From a virus, in the IMG/VR virus record IMGVR_UViG_3300021197_001931, positions 62,001-126,000 of that record: DNA of 64,000 nucleotides; one strand, given 5' to 3'. The notes under the pieces are model-generated. The model had not been told where the DNA came from and made no database searches. It saw only the letters and a list, made by a program, of their open reading frames with translations. Positions 26,501 to 34,213 of the stretch are shown here, piece after piece. How positions within the stretch are numbered: position 1 is the first letter of the stretch; every line of letters starts with the position of its first letter. The translations under genes and the position numbers were made by a program.

Positions 26501-26682
26501 TGAATATTATAGATACAAGTATTGTAAATAAATATACAAGCATGGCTGGACTCCCTACAGAGACCGTAGAGCAAGAAATCAATATTACTCTTGAAGAATT
26601 AGACAATATCGCCACTGATGAACAGAAACTTGCCTTATGGCAACAAATTTCTGATGCAATTACTGCTGCACGCGGTAGTTAG
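26500..26682 (+). CDS. Small helical protein, second copy of a duplicated pair (B2)
   Basis: A 60-residue protein paralogous to B1 at 25453 in its second half (ELDNIATDEQKLALWQQISD, then AARG at the end). The N-terminal half has diverged. It overlaps the A2 stop by one base. The conserved A-B order in both copies indicates that the two proteins work together. Confidence 0.65.
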   Translation: MNIIDTSIVNKYTSMAGLPTETVEQEINITLEELDNIATDEQKLALWQQISDAITAARGS

Positions 26683-26686
26683 TATT

Positions 26687-27166
26687 ATGGGACGTGGAAG
26701 TAGAAGCAGATTTAAATACTACATGCCAGAAATACCTGTTGAGCAATTTGATATTTATGGTATCACCATGCCCGCTGCTGGGCCCTTTGCTGAAAAGTTT
26801 GAGTATATTCCCCCAACTGTTGATGACAATCTGCTAACAGAAGCAGAATTTGAAGATAAATTTAAAGTTGATGAAGCTTCAAAGCTTCAATCATATTCAG
26901 CTGATATAACTTTGGTTCCAACAGAACACTTTGTAGGCGTGGACACCAATGCTTCAGCTATTACGATTACGCTACCAACAGCAGCAAGTATCAGCTCAGG
27001 AAAACAGTTAGTTATAAAGGACGAAGGCGGTTCTGCTGGTACAAATAGTATTACTATTACCACATATGATGGATCCTTAATAGATGGAGAAACATCAGTA
27101 AAACTAGAATCTGATTATGCTGCCATAAACATTTACTATAACGGTAGTGGTTGGCACATCTATTAA
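26687..27166 (+). CDS. Small virion protein with the shared C-terminal beta domain
   Basis: A 159-residue protein if started at ATG 26687 (MGRGSRSRFKYYMPE), directly after the B2 stop. An in-frame ATG at 26618 lies inside B2 and gives an unlikely N-terminus. The C-terminal half carries the same domain as the genes at 22512 and 27279 (FVGVDTNASAITITLP, LVIKDEGGSAGTNSITI, YYNGSGWHIY). No Shine-Dalgarno sequence is visible. It is probably a fibre or adaptor subunit sharing an assembly domain with its neighbours. Confidence 0.6.
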   Translation: MGRGSRSRFKYYMPEIPVEQFDIYGITMPAAGPFAEKFEYIPPTVDDNLLTEAEFEDKFKVDEASKLQSYSADITLVPTEHFVGVDTNASAITITLPTAASISSGKQLVIKDEGGSAGTNSITITTYDGSLIDGETSVKLESDYAAINIYYNGSGWHIY

Positions 27167-27227
27167 CATAAATTTAACAAAAATATTTAAATAGATTCTC
27201 TAAAACCGCGTCTATATACCATTGCCA

Positions 27228-27255
27228 GGTCTAGGGGAAACCTTAGACCTTTTTT
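27228..27255 (+). terminator. Hairpin with U-tract, terminator or attenuator before the 27279 gene
   Basis: GGTCTAGG pairs with CCTTAGACC (one bulged A) around a GGAAA-type loop and is followed by six T. It has the form of a Rho-independent terminator, but only 23 bases separate it from the ATG of the next gene, with no promoter-like element in between. Either transcription of that gene starts upstream and reads through, or this is a leader attenuator. Confidence 0.6.
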
Positions 27256-27278
27256 GAACTCATAGGAGGGTTTTTTTA

Positions 27279-29489
27279 ATGGCTTATAAAACAATTATCG
27301 GTACTCTTAAGACTGCCGGTACTCTTGATGTCTCCGCTGGTGACATTGATCTCGCAGCAGGTTCTGTCGACAACGCAGACCTCGCTGGCTCTATTGCTAA
27401 CTCCAAGCTAGCAAATTCCGCCGTCACAGTTACTGCTGGTGACGGACTCTCAGGTGGTGGTTCCGTTTCTCTCGGTTCTTCCGTCTCAGTTGCTGTTGAC
27501 CTTAACGAACTAACTGCTGCTACGGTTGACGTTGCCAATGACAGTCTTGCCCTAATTGATGCCACTGATAATGGCTCCAAGAAAGAGAGCATTGCTGATC
27601 TTATGACTGCCGTCGCTGGTGATGGCCTCAAAGCCGCCTCTGGTGTGCTAGCCATGGATCTTAATGAACTAAGTGCCGCTGCAGTCGCAGTTAGTGCTGA
27701 CAGCATCGCCATTATCGATGCCACTGACAACAGCTCTAAAAAAGAGAGCATCGCTGATCTCGTCACCGCCATGGCTGGTGATGGTCTCGCTGCTTCTTCT
27801 GGCGTCCTCGCCGTTGGCGTTGACGACAGCACTGTTGAGCTAAACTCCGATGCTCTTCGTGTTAAGGCTGCTGGTATTAACGTGTCTCACCTCAACTCCG
27901 CAGTTGCCGGTAACGGACTTTCTGGTGGAGCTGGTTCTGCTCTTGCTGTTGCGGTAAGTGGCGCTGTTCACGTTACCTCCGATAAGGTTGCACTTAGTGG
28001 CGCTATTGCTGGTGCGGGCCTCAAATGGCTTGGCGATGTTGATATCATCACCGGACTTGAGCTTGACCTCTCTGAGTATAGCCGCGTCGATGTTGCCGCT
28101 GGTGACCACTTCCTCATGCTTGACTCAGACGGCTCCAGCGTTCAGCTAGAGCGTTTTGACAAGCTTGCCAACGCCATGGCTGGTGACGGTCTGGAAGATT
28201 CTAGTGGCGTCCTTGCTGTCAAGGTTGACGACACTGGTATTGAAATTGACTCTGATACTGTACGTCTCAAGGACAACGGTGTCACCCTAGCCAAGATGGC
28301 TGGTCTCGCACGAGGCAAGTTCATCTATGGTGACGCTTCTGGTGACCCCGCAGCCCTATCTGTTGGTTCTGCTCACCAGTTCCTCCAAGCTGACGGCACC
28401 GACCTCGCTTGGGTCTCAATGAGTGGTGACGTCACCCTTGCCGCTGGTGTTGCCTCAATCGGTGCCACCAAGGTTACTGACGCAATGATGAACGACGACG
28501 TTGCTACCGGTCTTGCTGGCAATGGTCTTTCCGCTGCCTCTGGTGTCCTCGCCCTCGACCTCAATGAGCTAAGTGCTGCTGCGGTTGATCGTGCGAACGA
28601 CTCCATCGTTATCATTGATGCAACTGACAACAGCTCCAAGAAGGAGAGCATTGCCGACCTCGCCTCAGCTTTCGCTGATGGTGACGGCATTGAAGCTGCC
28701 GATGGTAAGCTTAGCGTCAAGGTCGACGATAGCTCTGTTGAAATCAACTCTGACGCTCTTCGCGTCAAGGCTTCTGGTATCACCAACGCAATGCTCGCTG
28801 GTTCCATCGCGAACGCCAAGCTTTCCAACAGTGCCGTCACTGTTGGTAGCACGAGCCTTTCACTCGGTGGTAGCGCAACTGCTTTCTCCGGTCTAACCGG
28901 TCTTGATTTCACCGCTGCTGACGCCAGTATTGCTGCTAGTCTCGGTGCAAACACCCTAACCATCGGTGGTGGTTCTTCACACGTCAAAATTGCCGGTGAC
29001 CTTCAGGTCGTTGGTACACTTGAGACTGTTAGTGCCACAGATCTTAGGGTTGAGGACCTAACCATTGAGGTTGCCAGAGGTGCTGCCAACTCTTCAGCTG
29101 CCGATGGCGCCGGTCTAAAGATTGATGGCGCTGACAAGTCCTTGACTTGGAGCGACAGCGACTCAGCGTTCAAGTTTGATGCTGACCTCTATGCAGCTGC
29201 TGGCCTAACTGGTCGCCTACACGCTATCAGCTCTGACGCTACCCTAACCCAAGGACACTTCTTGGTCAAGGTCTCCACCTCTGGTGGTGCCGTCGCAGTG
29301 ACGCTGCCCAGCAGCATGCCTACTGGTAAGGTCTTCGTGATCAAGGACGACGGTTCTGCCGCATCCAACGCGATTACGATTAATACCGCCGGATCAGAGA
29401 CCATTGATGGTGCCGCAAGCATCCAGATCATCTCTGCCTACGGTGCTGCTAACCTTATGTTTGATGGCAGCAACTACCTAGTCTGGTAA
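27279..29489 (+). CDS. Abundant repetitive virion protein, fibre or decoration
   Basis: A 736-residue Ala/Ser/Asp/Gly-rich protein. A ~53-residue unit (DLNEL.AA.V...DSI.IIDATDN.SKKESIADL ... AGDGL..SSGVLA) occurs twice in tandem near residues 74-180 and again near 428-480, with related VDDS..E.NSDALRVK segments between. The C-terminal ~90 residues are the beta domain shared with the genes at 22512 and 26687. Codon use is strikingly C-ending and the base composition is G+C-rich (37 of 60 in the line at 28501), unlike most neighbours, with a strong AGGAGG site. These point to very high expression. It is likely a major fibre or head-surface protein. Confidence 0.65.
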   Translation: MAYKTIIGTLKTAGTLDVSAGDIDLAAGSVDNADLAGSIANSKLANSAVTVTAGDGLSGGGSVSLGSSVSVAVDLNELTAATVDVANDSLALIDATDNGSKKESIADLMTAVAGDGLKAASGVLAMDLNELSAAAVAVSADSIAIIDATDNSSKKESIADLVTAMAGDGLAASSGVLAVGVDDSTVELNSDALRVKAAGINVSHLNSAVAGNGLSGGAGSALAVAVSGAVHVTSDKVALSGAIAGAGLKWLGDVDIITGLELDLSEYSRVDVAAGDHFLMLDSDGSSVQLERFDKLANAMAGDGLEDSSGVLAVKVDDTGIEIDSDTVRLKDNGVTLAKMAGLARGKFIYGDASGDPAALSVGSAHQFLQADGTDLAWVSMSGDVTLAAGVASIGATKVTDAMMNDDVATGLAGNGLSAASGVLALDLNELSAAAVDRANDSIVIIDATDNSSKKESIADLASAFADGDGIEAADGKLSVKVDDSSVEINSDALRVKASGITNAMLAGSIANAKLSNSAVTVGSTSLSLGGSATAFSGLTGLDFTAADASIAASLGANTLTIGGGSSHVKIAGDLQVVGTLETVSATDLRVEDLTIEVARGAANSSAADGAGLKIDGADKSLTWSDSDSAFKFDADLYAAAGLTGRLHAISSDATLTQGHFLVKVSTSGGAVAVTLPSSMPTGKVFVIKDDGSAASNAITINTAGSETIDGAASIQIISAYGAANLMFDGSNYLVW

Positions 29490-29513
29490 ATTAAGCTATC
29501 ACTTAGCTTGGAG

Positions 29514-29544
29514 GGGCGTCCATTTGGGCGCCCTTCTTTTTTTT
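29514..29544 (+). terminator. Rho-independent terminator
   Basis: GGGCGTCC and GGGCGCCC form an 8-bp stem (one G-U pair) with an ATTT loop, followed by TTC and eight T. It lies 25 bases after the stop of the 27279 gene and 20 bases before a CTATTTA element. Confidence 0.88.
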
Positions 29545-29564
29545 GACTTTAAAGGCCTAAAGCA

Positions 29565-29571
29565 CTATTTA
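29565..29571 (+). promoter_or_regulatory. Candidate late promoter element CTATTTA
   Basis: It lies between the terminator at 29514-29544 and the scaffold gene at 29623, 51 bases before the ATG. A terminator followed directly by this motif is the layout expected for a transcription-unit boundary. Confidence 0.55.
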
Positions 29572-29622
29572 CCTTTGATACAAATACATTTTGTTCACTA
29601 TTGATTCATTAGGAGATTATAA

Positions 29623-30741
29623 ATGTCATCAATGCTGGAGAAAGCTATCGTCGATGCAACAGCATTACGAGAGGCGGCACTTAAGAACGCAGAGGCTTCT
29701 ATTATAGAGAAGTACGCCCCAGAAATCAAGAACGCAGTTGAAACTCTTCTTGAGCAAGAACTTGGTGCTGATATTGGCATGGACGACATGCAACAAGAGG
29801 CAGAGGTGTCTGAGGATGAGGGCGACGAAGTTGACGTCCCTGCTGCCTTTTTGGAAGGTCTAGGCGGAAATCCCAAAGATGGAGAAGACGTTGAGCTAGA
29901 GCTTACACTAGAGGCCCTTACAGAGATGGCTAAAGAACTCACAACAGAAGAAGAAGATGAAACCCTAGAGGAAGGCGAAGAAGAAGTCCTTGAAGAGGAC
30001 GAGGAAACTCTAGAGGAAGAAGACGGGATGACTAGCGTCAAGGCTGGTGCGGATGACAATCCAGAAGAGACAAAAATGGATCACCTACCACCGGATGTTT
30101 TGAAAAATATTGCCAACAAAAAAGGCGTGAAGAAGGAATCCACTGAATCTGATGATGTCATTCTTGATCTTGACGAAGATGACATTGCAAAACTGGTCGA
30201 AGAACTCGTTGTTGATATCACACCTCAAAAGAGCGGATGGGCTGGCACACCAGAATCCGAGATGCAGTATAACATTGAGCTAGAACTAGCTAGCAGAGCT
30301 GCAACTGAGGCCCGTGAAGAGAACGAGGCATTAAAGAAAGCCATCGAAGAGCTTTCTGAATCCAAAGAACGTCTTGAGGGATCTAATAAATCCCTTAAGG
30401 AGGCAGTTTTGAAAATGAAAGACTTATTTGACGAGGTAAGTGTTTCAAACGCAAAACTATTATATACGAATCGTATTTTGAGTAGCCCCTCCTTGAATGA
30501 GCGACAAAAAGAGAACATTGTCGAAGCTATCTCCAAAGCCGGTTCGGTAAATGAAGCGAAGGTCATATATGATACACTTCAAAGCACAGGGGGCACAACT
30601 TCCAAGAAGTCAATGCCAAAATCCCTAAGCGAAGCAATTCAAAGATCTTCATCTACTGTTCTTCCCAGGCGTAAGTCTGAAAGAACTACCGATACTGCTA
30701 TTGACAGATTGCAAATTCTTGCAGGTATTAAACATAAATAA
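29623..30741 (+). CDS. Prohead core scaffold protein (gp22-like)
   Basis: A 372-residue, strongly acidic protein. After a helical N-terminus (EKAIVDATALREAALKNAEA) come Glu-rich low-complexity runs (about 100-140), then a long coiled coil (about 225-270), a helical SLNERQKENIVEAISKA segment, and a basic C-terminus. This composition, and its location immediately upstream of the capsid gene, fit the gp22 scaffold, which the gp21 protease degrades after assembly. AGGAG precedes the ATG, and a CTATTTA element lies upstream. Direct sequence similarity to T4 gp22 is weak by eye. Confidence 0.75.
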   Translation: MSSMLEKAIVDATALREAALKNAEASIIEKYAPEIKNAVETLLEQELGADIGMDDMQQEAEVSEDEGDEVDVPAAFLEGLGGNPKDGEDVELELTLEALTEMAKELTTEEEDETLEEGEEEVLEEDEETLEEEDGMTSVKAGADDNPEETKMDHLPPDVLKNIANKKGVKKESTESDDVILDLDEDDIAKLVEELVVDITPQKSGWAGTPESEMQYNIELELASRAATEAREENEALKKAIEELSESKERLEGSNKSLKEAVLKMKDLFDEVSVSNAKLLYTNRILSSPSLNERQKENIVEAISKAGSVNEAKVIYDTLQSTGGTTSKKSMPKSLSEAIQRSSSTVLPRRKSERTTDTAIDRLQILAGIKHK

Positions 30742-30746
30742 ATTAA

Positions 30747-30758
30747 TAAGGAGGTGAT
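30747..30758 (+). promoter_or_regulatory. Full-length Shine-Dalgarno site of the capsid gene
   Basis: TAAGGAGGTGAT is complementary over 12 bases to the standard bacterial 16S rRNA 3' tail. The GGAGG core ends 10 bases before the ATG at 30765. It is the longest ribosome-binding match seen in this window and belongs to the major capsid gene. Confidence 0.9.
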
Positions 30759-30764
30759 ACTTTT

Positions 30765-32579
30765 ATGTCTGTTTTAAATAAATTAACTGAAGGTATTGTT
30801 AACCGTGATATGAAGAAGGAAGGCGCTGCTCTTCTCTCCAAGTGGGAAAAGACTGGTCTTCTCGAAGGTCTCGATAACGATACTAAGAAAAATGGCATGG
30901 CTCGACTATTAGAGAACCAAGCCAAAGAACTTCTACGTGAGGCCGCTAGCTCCATGGCTGGTGGTGACGTTGAGGGTTTTGCTGCTGTAGCATTCCCCAT
31001 CGTTCGTCGCGTATTCGGTGGGCTCATTGCTAACGACCTCGTGTCCGTGCAACCCATGAGCCTACCCTCTGGTCTAATCTTCTTCCTCGACTTCACTTAT
31101 GGTGGAATCAACGGAGATAGCAGAAGACTAGATAATGCTACTGGAGCTTCATTGTATGGTGGTGGACGAGTTGGCTCTCAGATCACCGGAGGTGTTGATC
31201 TAACGGCGGGTAACGCTGAGTTAGGCTTCTACGCTCTAAACAATGGCTACGCTTCACCCACGGCATCTTTCTCTGTTCCTGCAAATGGAACGGGAGGTGG
31301 CCCTGGTCTTGTACCCCTGGTTTCCGGAACAATCCAAGATAATGGTATTCCGCAAATTGAAGGTATTGGCCAAGACGACAACGCAACTTACAAGGTTGAG
31401 AGAATTCTACAATTTGACGCTGATCTAACAAGCGGTTCAGCGTTCCTAGTTTGCTCACTTCAAAAGAATGAGTTGTCTTCTTCAAATGGTTCAAGCTTTA
31501 ACTTTGATAACTTGGTTGCACTAAGTCTCACAGGAACAGGCGTCACTGACAACCTAGGTACTGGCGACTATGCACGACTCGTTCGTCGTCTAACGACTGA
31601 GGACTTTAATGACTCAAACAACATTCTTCTTACCTTTGAGACCACCGGATCAGCTGTGGCTGGTTCACCTACTCTCTTGTCCGAGTTGGTTACAGCAGGT
31701 GTTTCAGTCTTGAAGGGGCCGATTGTTGACAACTTCACTGCCGCCGATTCAATTGGTGGTGTTCAAGGTGCAACTGATTGGGCTCTAGAGAATGAGACAG
31801 ATATCCCCGAAATCAACATCAAGGTTGATAGCATTGCCGTCACTGCAGTGACCAAGAAGCTCAAGGCGAAGTGGACCCCTGAGCTTGGTCAAGACCTTAA
31901 TGCTTATCACAACCTAGATGCTGAGGTCGAGCTTACGAGCATTCTCTCTGAGCAAATTGCCCTAGAGATTGACCGTGAGATCCTAGAAGACCTAATCAAG
32001 GGTGCCGAGGCTGGTACACTCTACTGGTCACGTTCACCTGGTCTCTTCGTGAATCGCGAGACTGGTCAAGAAGTAGGAGCTTCATCTGCAGCCCCTGACT
32101 TCACCGGTACCGTTTCCGAGTGGTATGAGACTCTTCTAGAGACCATTAACGATGTCTCTGCTAGAATCCACCGCAAGACTCTAAGAGGCGGAGCTAACTT
32201 CATCGTGTGTTCACCTGAAGTTGCTTCTATCCTTGAGTTCACGGCTGGATTCAGAGCTGCTGTCACCGTTGATGGAGACAGAGGAACAGCTGGCGCGGTT
32301 AGAACCGGTCAACTTTCTAAGAAGTTGGATGTCTATGTTGATCCCTACTTCCCCCGTAACGTGGTCCTCGTTGGCCGCAGAGGCGGAAGCTTCCTAGAGA
32401 GTGGATATGTTTACGCTCCTTACGTCCCGCTACAAGTCACTCCCACCATCTTCGGTGTTGAGGACTTCGTACCCCGTAAGGGCGTGATGACACGCTACGC
32501 TAAGAAGATGGTCCGTCCTGATATGTACGGTCTAGTCATCTGCCGTGGCCTAATTGGTGAGGCTGGCGCAGTCAGCTAA
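30765..32579 (+). CDS. Major capsid protein (gp23-like)
   Basis: A 604-residue HK97-fold capsid protein of the gp23 type. The N-terminus holds a helical delta-like region (MARLLENQAKELLREA) and FPIVRRVFGGLIANDLVSVQPM. The C-terminal half has RGGANFIVCSPEVASIL, YVDPYFPRNVVLVGRRG, GYVYAPYVPL and a final KKMVRPDMYGLVICRGLI. It is longer than T4 gp23 (521); the extra length is a beta-rich insertion at about residues 125-320. Protease processing near residue 65-70 is expected by analogy. Codon use is biased and the ribosome site is maximal, consistent with it being the most abundant virion protein. Confidence 0.95.
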   Translation: MSVLNKLTEGIVNRDMKKEGAALLSKWEKTGLLEGLDNDTKKNGMARLLENQAKELLREAASSMAGGDVEGFAAVAFPIVRRVFGGLIANDLVSVQPMSLPSGLIFFLDFTYGGINGDSRRLDNATGASLYGGGRVGSQITGGVDLTAGNAELGFYALNNGYASPTASFSVPANGTGGGPGLVPLVSGTIQDNGIPQIEGIGQDDNATYKVERILQFDADLTSGSAFLVCSLQKNELSSSNGSSFNFDNLVALSLTGTGVTDNLGTGDYARLVRRLTTEDFNDSNNILLTFETTGSAVAGSPTLLSELVTAGVSVLKGPIVDNFTAADSIGGVQGATDWALENETDIPEINIKVDSIAVTAVTKKLKAKWTPELGQDLNAYHNLDAEVELTSILSEQIALEIDREILEDLIKGAEAGTLYWSRSPGLFVNRETGQEVGASSAAPDFTGTVSEWYETLLETINDVSARIHRKTLRGGANFIVCSPEVASILEFTAGFRAAVTVDGDRGTAGAVRTGQLSKKLDVYVDPYFPRNVVLVGRRGGSFLESGYVYAPYVPLQVTPTIFGVEDFVPRKGVMTRYAKKMVRPDMYGLVICRGLIGEAGAVS

Positions 32580-32605
32580 TCACTGATTAGTTAAAAAACA
32601 GTCAA

Positions 32606-32637
32606 ACCCTCAGTTCTTTTCGGAGAGCTGAGGGTTT
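32606..32637 (+). terminator. Rho-independent terminator after the capsid gene
   Basis: CCCTCAG and CTGAGGG form the outer stem (extended by TCT/AGA inside, loop TTTTCGG) and TTTTGT follows. It lies 27 bases after the capsid stop codon and just before the CTATTTA element at 32652. Confidence 0.82.
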
Positions 32638-32651
32638 TGTCTTTCTATGGG

Positions 32652-32658
32652 CTATTTA
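32652..32658 (+). promoter_or_regulatory. Candidate late promoter element CTATTTA
   Basis: It lies 14 bases after the capsid terminator and 102 bases before the gene at 32761, leaving room for a structured leader (see next entry). Confidence 0.5.
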
Positions 32659-32674
32659 CAATTACCTGGTTATT

Positions 32675-32714
32675 GGGCGGGCTTTGACCCGTCTCCGCTT
32701 TGTTAAACAAAGCG
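32675..32714 (+). other. Structured leader: two hairpins upstream of the 32761 gene
   Basis: CGGG/CCCG (32678-32681 with 32688-32691) forms a small hairpin. It is followed by a near-perfect palindrome CGCTTTGTT-A-AACAAAGCG (32696-32714, 9-bp arms; the innermost pairs would open as loop). Neither has a U-tract. They lie in the expected 5' leader and may stabilise the mRNA of a highly expressed virion gene, or bind a regulator as DNA. Confidence 0.5.
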
Positions 32715-32760
32715 CGAACATGATTATAAATGGCGAAAAGCCAAGGGAGGGTTTCTAACT

Positions 32761-33414
32761 ATGGGAAGTAAAAGATTGGGTCTTGCGAGAACGCAAGCAC
32801 TATTAGAGAATTTGAAGAGAAGCTTGGCGCTGGGCGCCACCGAGGTCACCTGCAAAAAAGTGACGTGCAGCAATGGTGTTGTTGTTGATGCTGACGGCGT
32901 TAACATCGGCGCCGGCGGGCTGCAAGTTGATGCTGGTGGAATTATTGATAAAAATGTAACTAAGCAGTCCGGTACTGGCGCAGAGGACTTGACTTCAACG
33001 GCTGCCAACCTTATCTGGTGGTCTAGCGCAGCACAGGCTGGCGATATTACATTGCCCCAAGCGACAGCTAGCAACGTAGGCATGATCATCAGAGTTTTCG
33101 CTTGCGCTGACTGGAGTGGGACCGAATTTAAGCTTGGATTTGCAAATGGAGGCTCAACAGTTATGACGGGCAATTTGCAACTTGGAGCCATTGATGCCGC
33201 CGCCGGCGACGAGAACATTTCATTTAAAGTAACAACCAATACAAAATCAATTCGTATTGACAGTGACGCTGTAGACAGAGCTGGTGGAGCAATTGGCTCA
33301 ATGTACACCTTCTACTATCTTGAGGCAAACTTGGTCTTTGTTGAGGCTAAGGGACTAATCACTACTGGCACCCCGGCACCGAGCGCGAACGCTTCTACCA
33401 CTGGCGGAGTCTAA
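32761..33414 (+). CDS. Abundant virion protein, possible head decoration protein
   Basis: A 217-residue protein starting MGSKRLGLARTQALLENLKR, followed by a Gly/Asp/Val-rich beta region and an Ala/Ser/Thr-rich C-terminus. A protein with this N-terminus is conserved next to the capsid gene in marine T4-like phages, as I recall. It forms its own transcription unit: terminator and CTATTTA upstream, structured leader, GGGAGGG ribosome site, strong terminator downstream. This suggests high expression, as for a decoration or vertex protein. The exact role is not proven. Confidence 0.6.
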   Translation: MGSKRLGLARTQALLENLKRSLALGATEVTCKKVTCSNGVVVDADGVNIGAGGLQVDAGGIIDKNVTKQSGTGAEDLTSTAANLIWWSSAAQAGDITLPQATASNVGMIIRVFACADWSGTEFKLGFANGGSTVMTGNLQLGAIDAAAGDENISFKVTTNTKSIRIDSDAVDRAGGAIGSMYTFYYLEANLVFVEAKGLITTGTPAPSANASTTGGV

Positions 33415-33442
33415 TAACAATATTTTTTATATTGTGAATACT

Positions 33443-33471
33443 AAAAGCCCCCTCAACAGAGGGGGCTTTTT
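33443..33471 (+). terminator. Strong Rho-independent terminator
   Basis: AAAGCCCCCTC and GAGGGGGCTTT form an 11-bp perfect stem with an AACA loop, followed by a T-rich tail. It ends the unit of the 32761 gene and is followed 14 bases later by CTATTTA. Confidence 0.93.
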
Positions 33472-33484
33472 CTTTTATTAACAA

Positions 33485-33491
33485 CTATTTA
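33485..33491 (+). promoter_or_regulatory. Candidate late promoter element CTATTTA
   Basis: Located 14 bases after a strong terminator and 26 bases before the ATG at 33518, at the start of the neck and tail cluster. Confidence 0.55.
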
Positions 33492-33517
33492 TTATATCAC
33501 AATCTGAAAGGGAAAAG

Positions 33518-33748
33518 ATGGAAATCATAACATGTGACCATACTATGGAGCTTACTAGCGATCAAGTTTGGAATATTCTTAAAGTGGAATTAATTGATGG
33601 ATTAGATAGCGGAGAGCTGTCAGAGGATGAGTTTGCGGACCAGATGAAGACGCTCCGCAATGTTGTCAACACTAATGAATTCAAATTGGTTATCGCTTCA
33701 AAGAATCAGGTGGCCACGGCTGGCGATGCTTCTGTTAGAAAGCTTTGA
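33518..33748 (+). CDS. Small acidic protein of unknown function
   Basis: A 76-residue acidic, helical protein (LTSDQVWNILKVELIDGLDSG). It is preceded by AAAGGGA and by a terminator-CTATTTA boundary, so it opens a transcription unit that continues into the basic protein and neck genes. No motif is recognised. A small virion or assembly factor is possible. Confidence 0.5.
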   Translation: MEIITCDHTMELTSDQVWNILKVELIDGLDSGELSEDEFADQMKTLRNVVNTNEFKLVIASKNQVATAGDASVRKL

Positions 33749-33771
33749 TAAATACACACTACGGAGGATTC

Positions 33772-34164
33772 ATGGGAAAGAAAAGAAGATATAGAAAATA
33801 TCCACATAAGTTTGGAAAAAAGTACGGTTTAAAATATGGCCTCAACAAAGACGCCAAAGAGCATGATGAGACAGTTGCTAAGACAATCTTGAGAACAGAA
33901 TCAACTGTATTGGCCTCTCCGGAGCCCGTCATTGAACCTGTCATTGAACCTGTCATTGAACCTGTTGTATTAGCTACACCAGAACCTATTAATGAGGTTT
34001 CAGTTACTGAGGTTGTGAAAGAGGACCCGGTGATAAAGGCTGTCAAGAAGACAACTACTCGCCGAAAAACAACAAGAAATCTAAAAAAAACCTCTGAGGT
34101 GTCTACAGCTACACCTAAGAAAACTAGAAGAAAAAGAACAACTAGACCAAAAACAGCAAGCTAG
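33772..34164 (+). CDS. Highly basic histone H1-like / nucleoid-type protein
   Basis: A 130-residue protein from ATG 33772, which has a perfect ACGGAGGA site 4 bases upstream; an in-frame TTG at 33745 overlaps the previous gene and is less likely. The N-terminus (MGKKRRYRKYPHKFGKKYG) and the C-terminus (KKTTTRRKTTRNLKK, KKTRRKRTTRPK) are extremely basic. The middle is an acidic Pro-Val-Ile-Glu repeat. Basic Lys/Arg/Thr/Pro tails of this sort bind DNA non-specifically, so it may be an internal head protein that condenses DNA. Ribosome or RNA binding is an alternative. Confidence 0.55.
   Translation: MGKKRRYRKYPHKFGKKYGLKYGLNKDAKEHDETVAKTILRTESTVLASPEPVIEPVIEPVIEPVVLATPEPINEVSVTEVVKEDPVIKAVKKTTTRRKTTRNLKKTSEVSTATPKKTRRKRTTRPKTAS
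33922..33969 (+). repeat. 12-base tandem coding repeat
   Basis: The unit GTCATTGAACCT is repeated three times perfectly, with degenerate flanking copies, in frame, encoding EPVI repeated within the basic protein gene. The copy number is likely to vary between relatives by slippage. Confidence 0.9.
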
Positions 34165-34213
34165 AAGATCTTTATAGTTATTGTAACTAATTATGTAGAG
34201 GAGAATTCTAAGC

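Noticed and set aside
26618-26686. Upstream ATG at 26618 as the start of the small virion gene
   Set aside because: It lies inside the B2 gene and yields an unlikely N-terminus (MNRNLPYGNK). The ATG at 26687 follows the B2 stop directly.
27500-28800. Regularly spaced repeats, considered as a CRISPR-like or non-coding array
   Set aside because: The repeats are in-frame protein repeats of about 53 residues with synonymous variation, inside a continuous coding frame.
28373-28987. Minus-strand open frames opposite the 27279 gene (also 27284-27832)
   Set aside because: They arise from the G+C-rich biased codons of the + strand gene, which suppress antisense stops. The predicted peptides are low-complexity Ser/Ala runs.
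32724-33308. Minus-strand open frame of 194 codons opposite the decoration-protein gene
   Set aside because: The + strand gene has its own terminator, leader and ribosome site, while the antisense frame has none.
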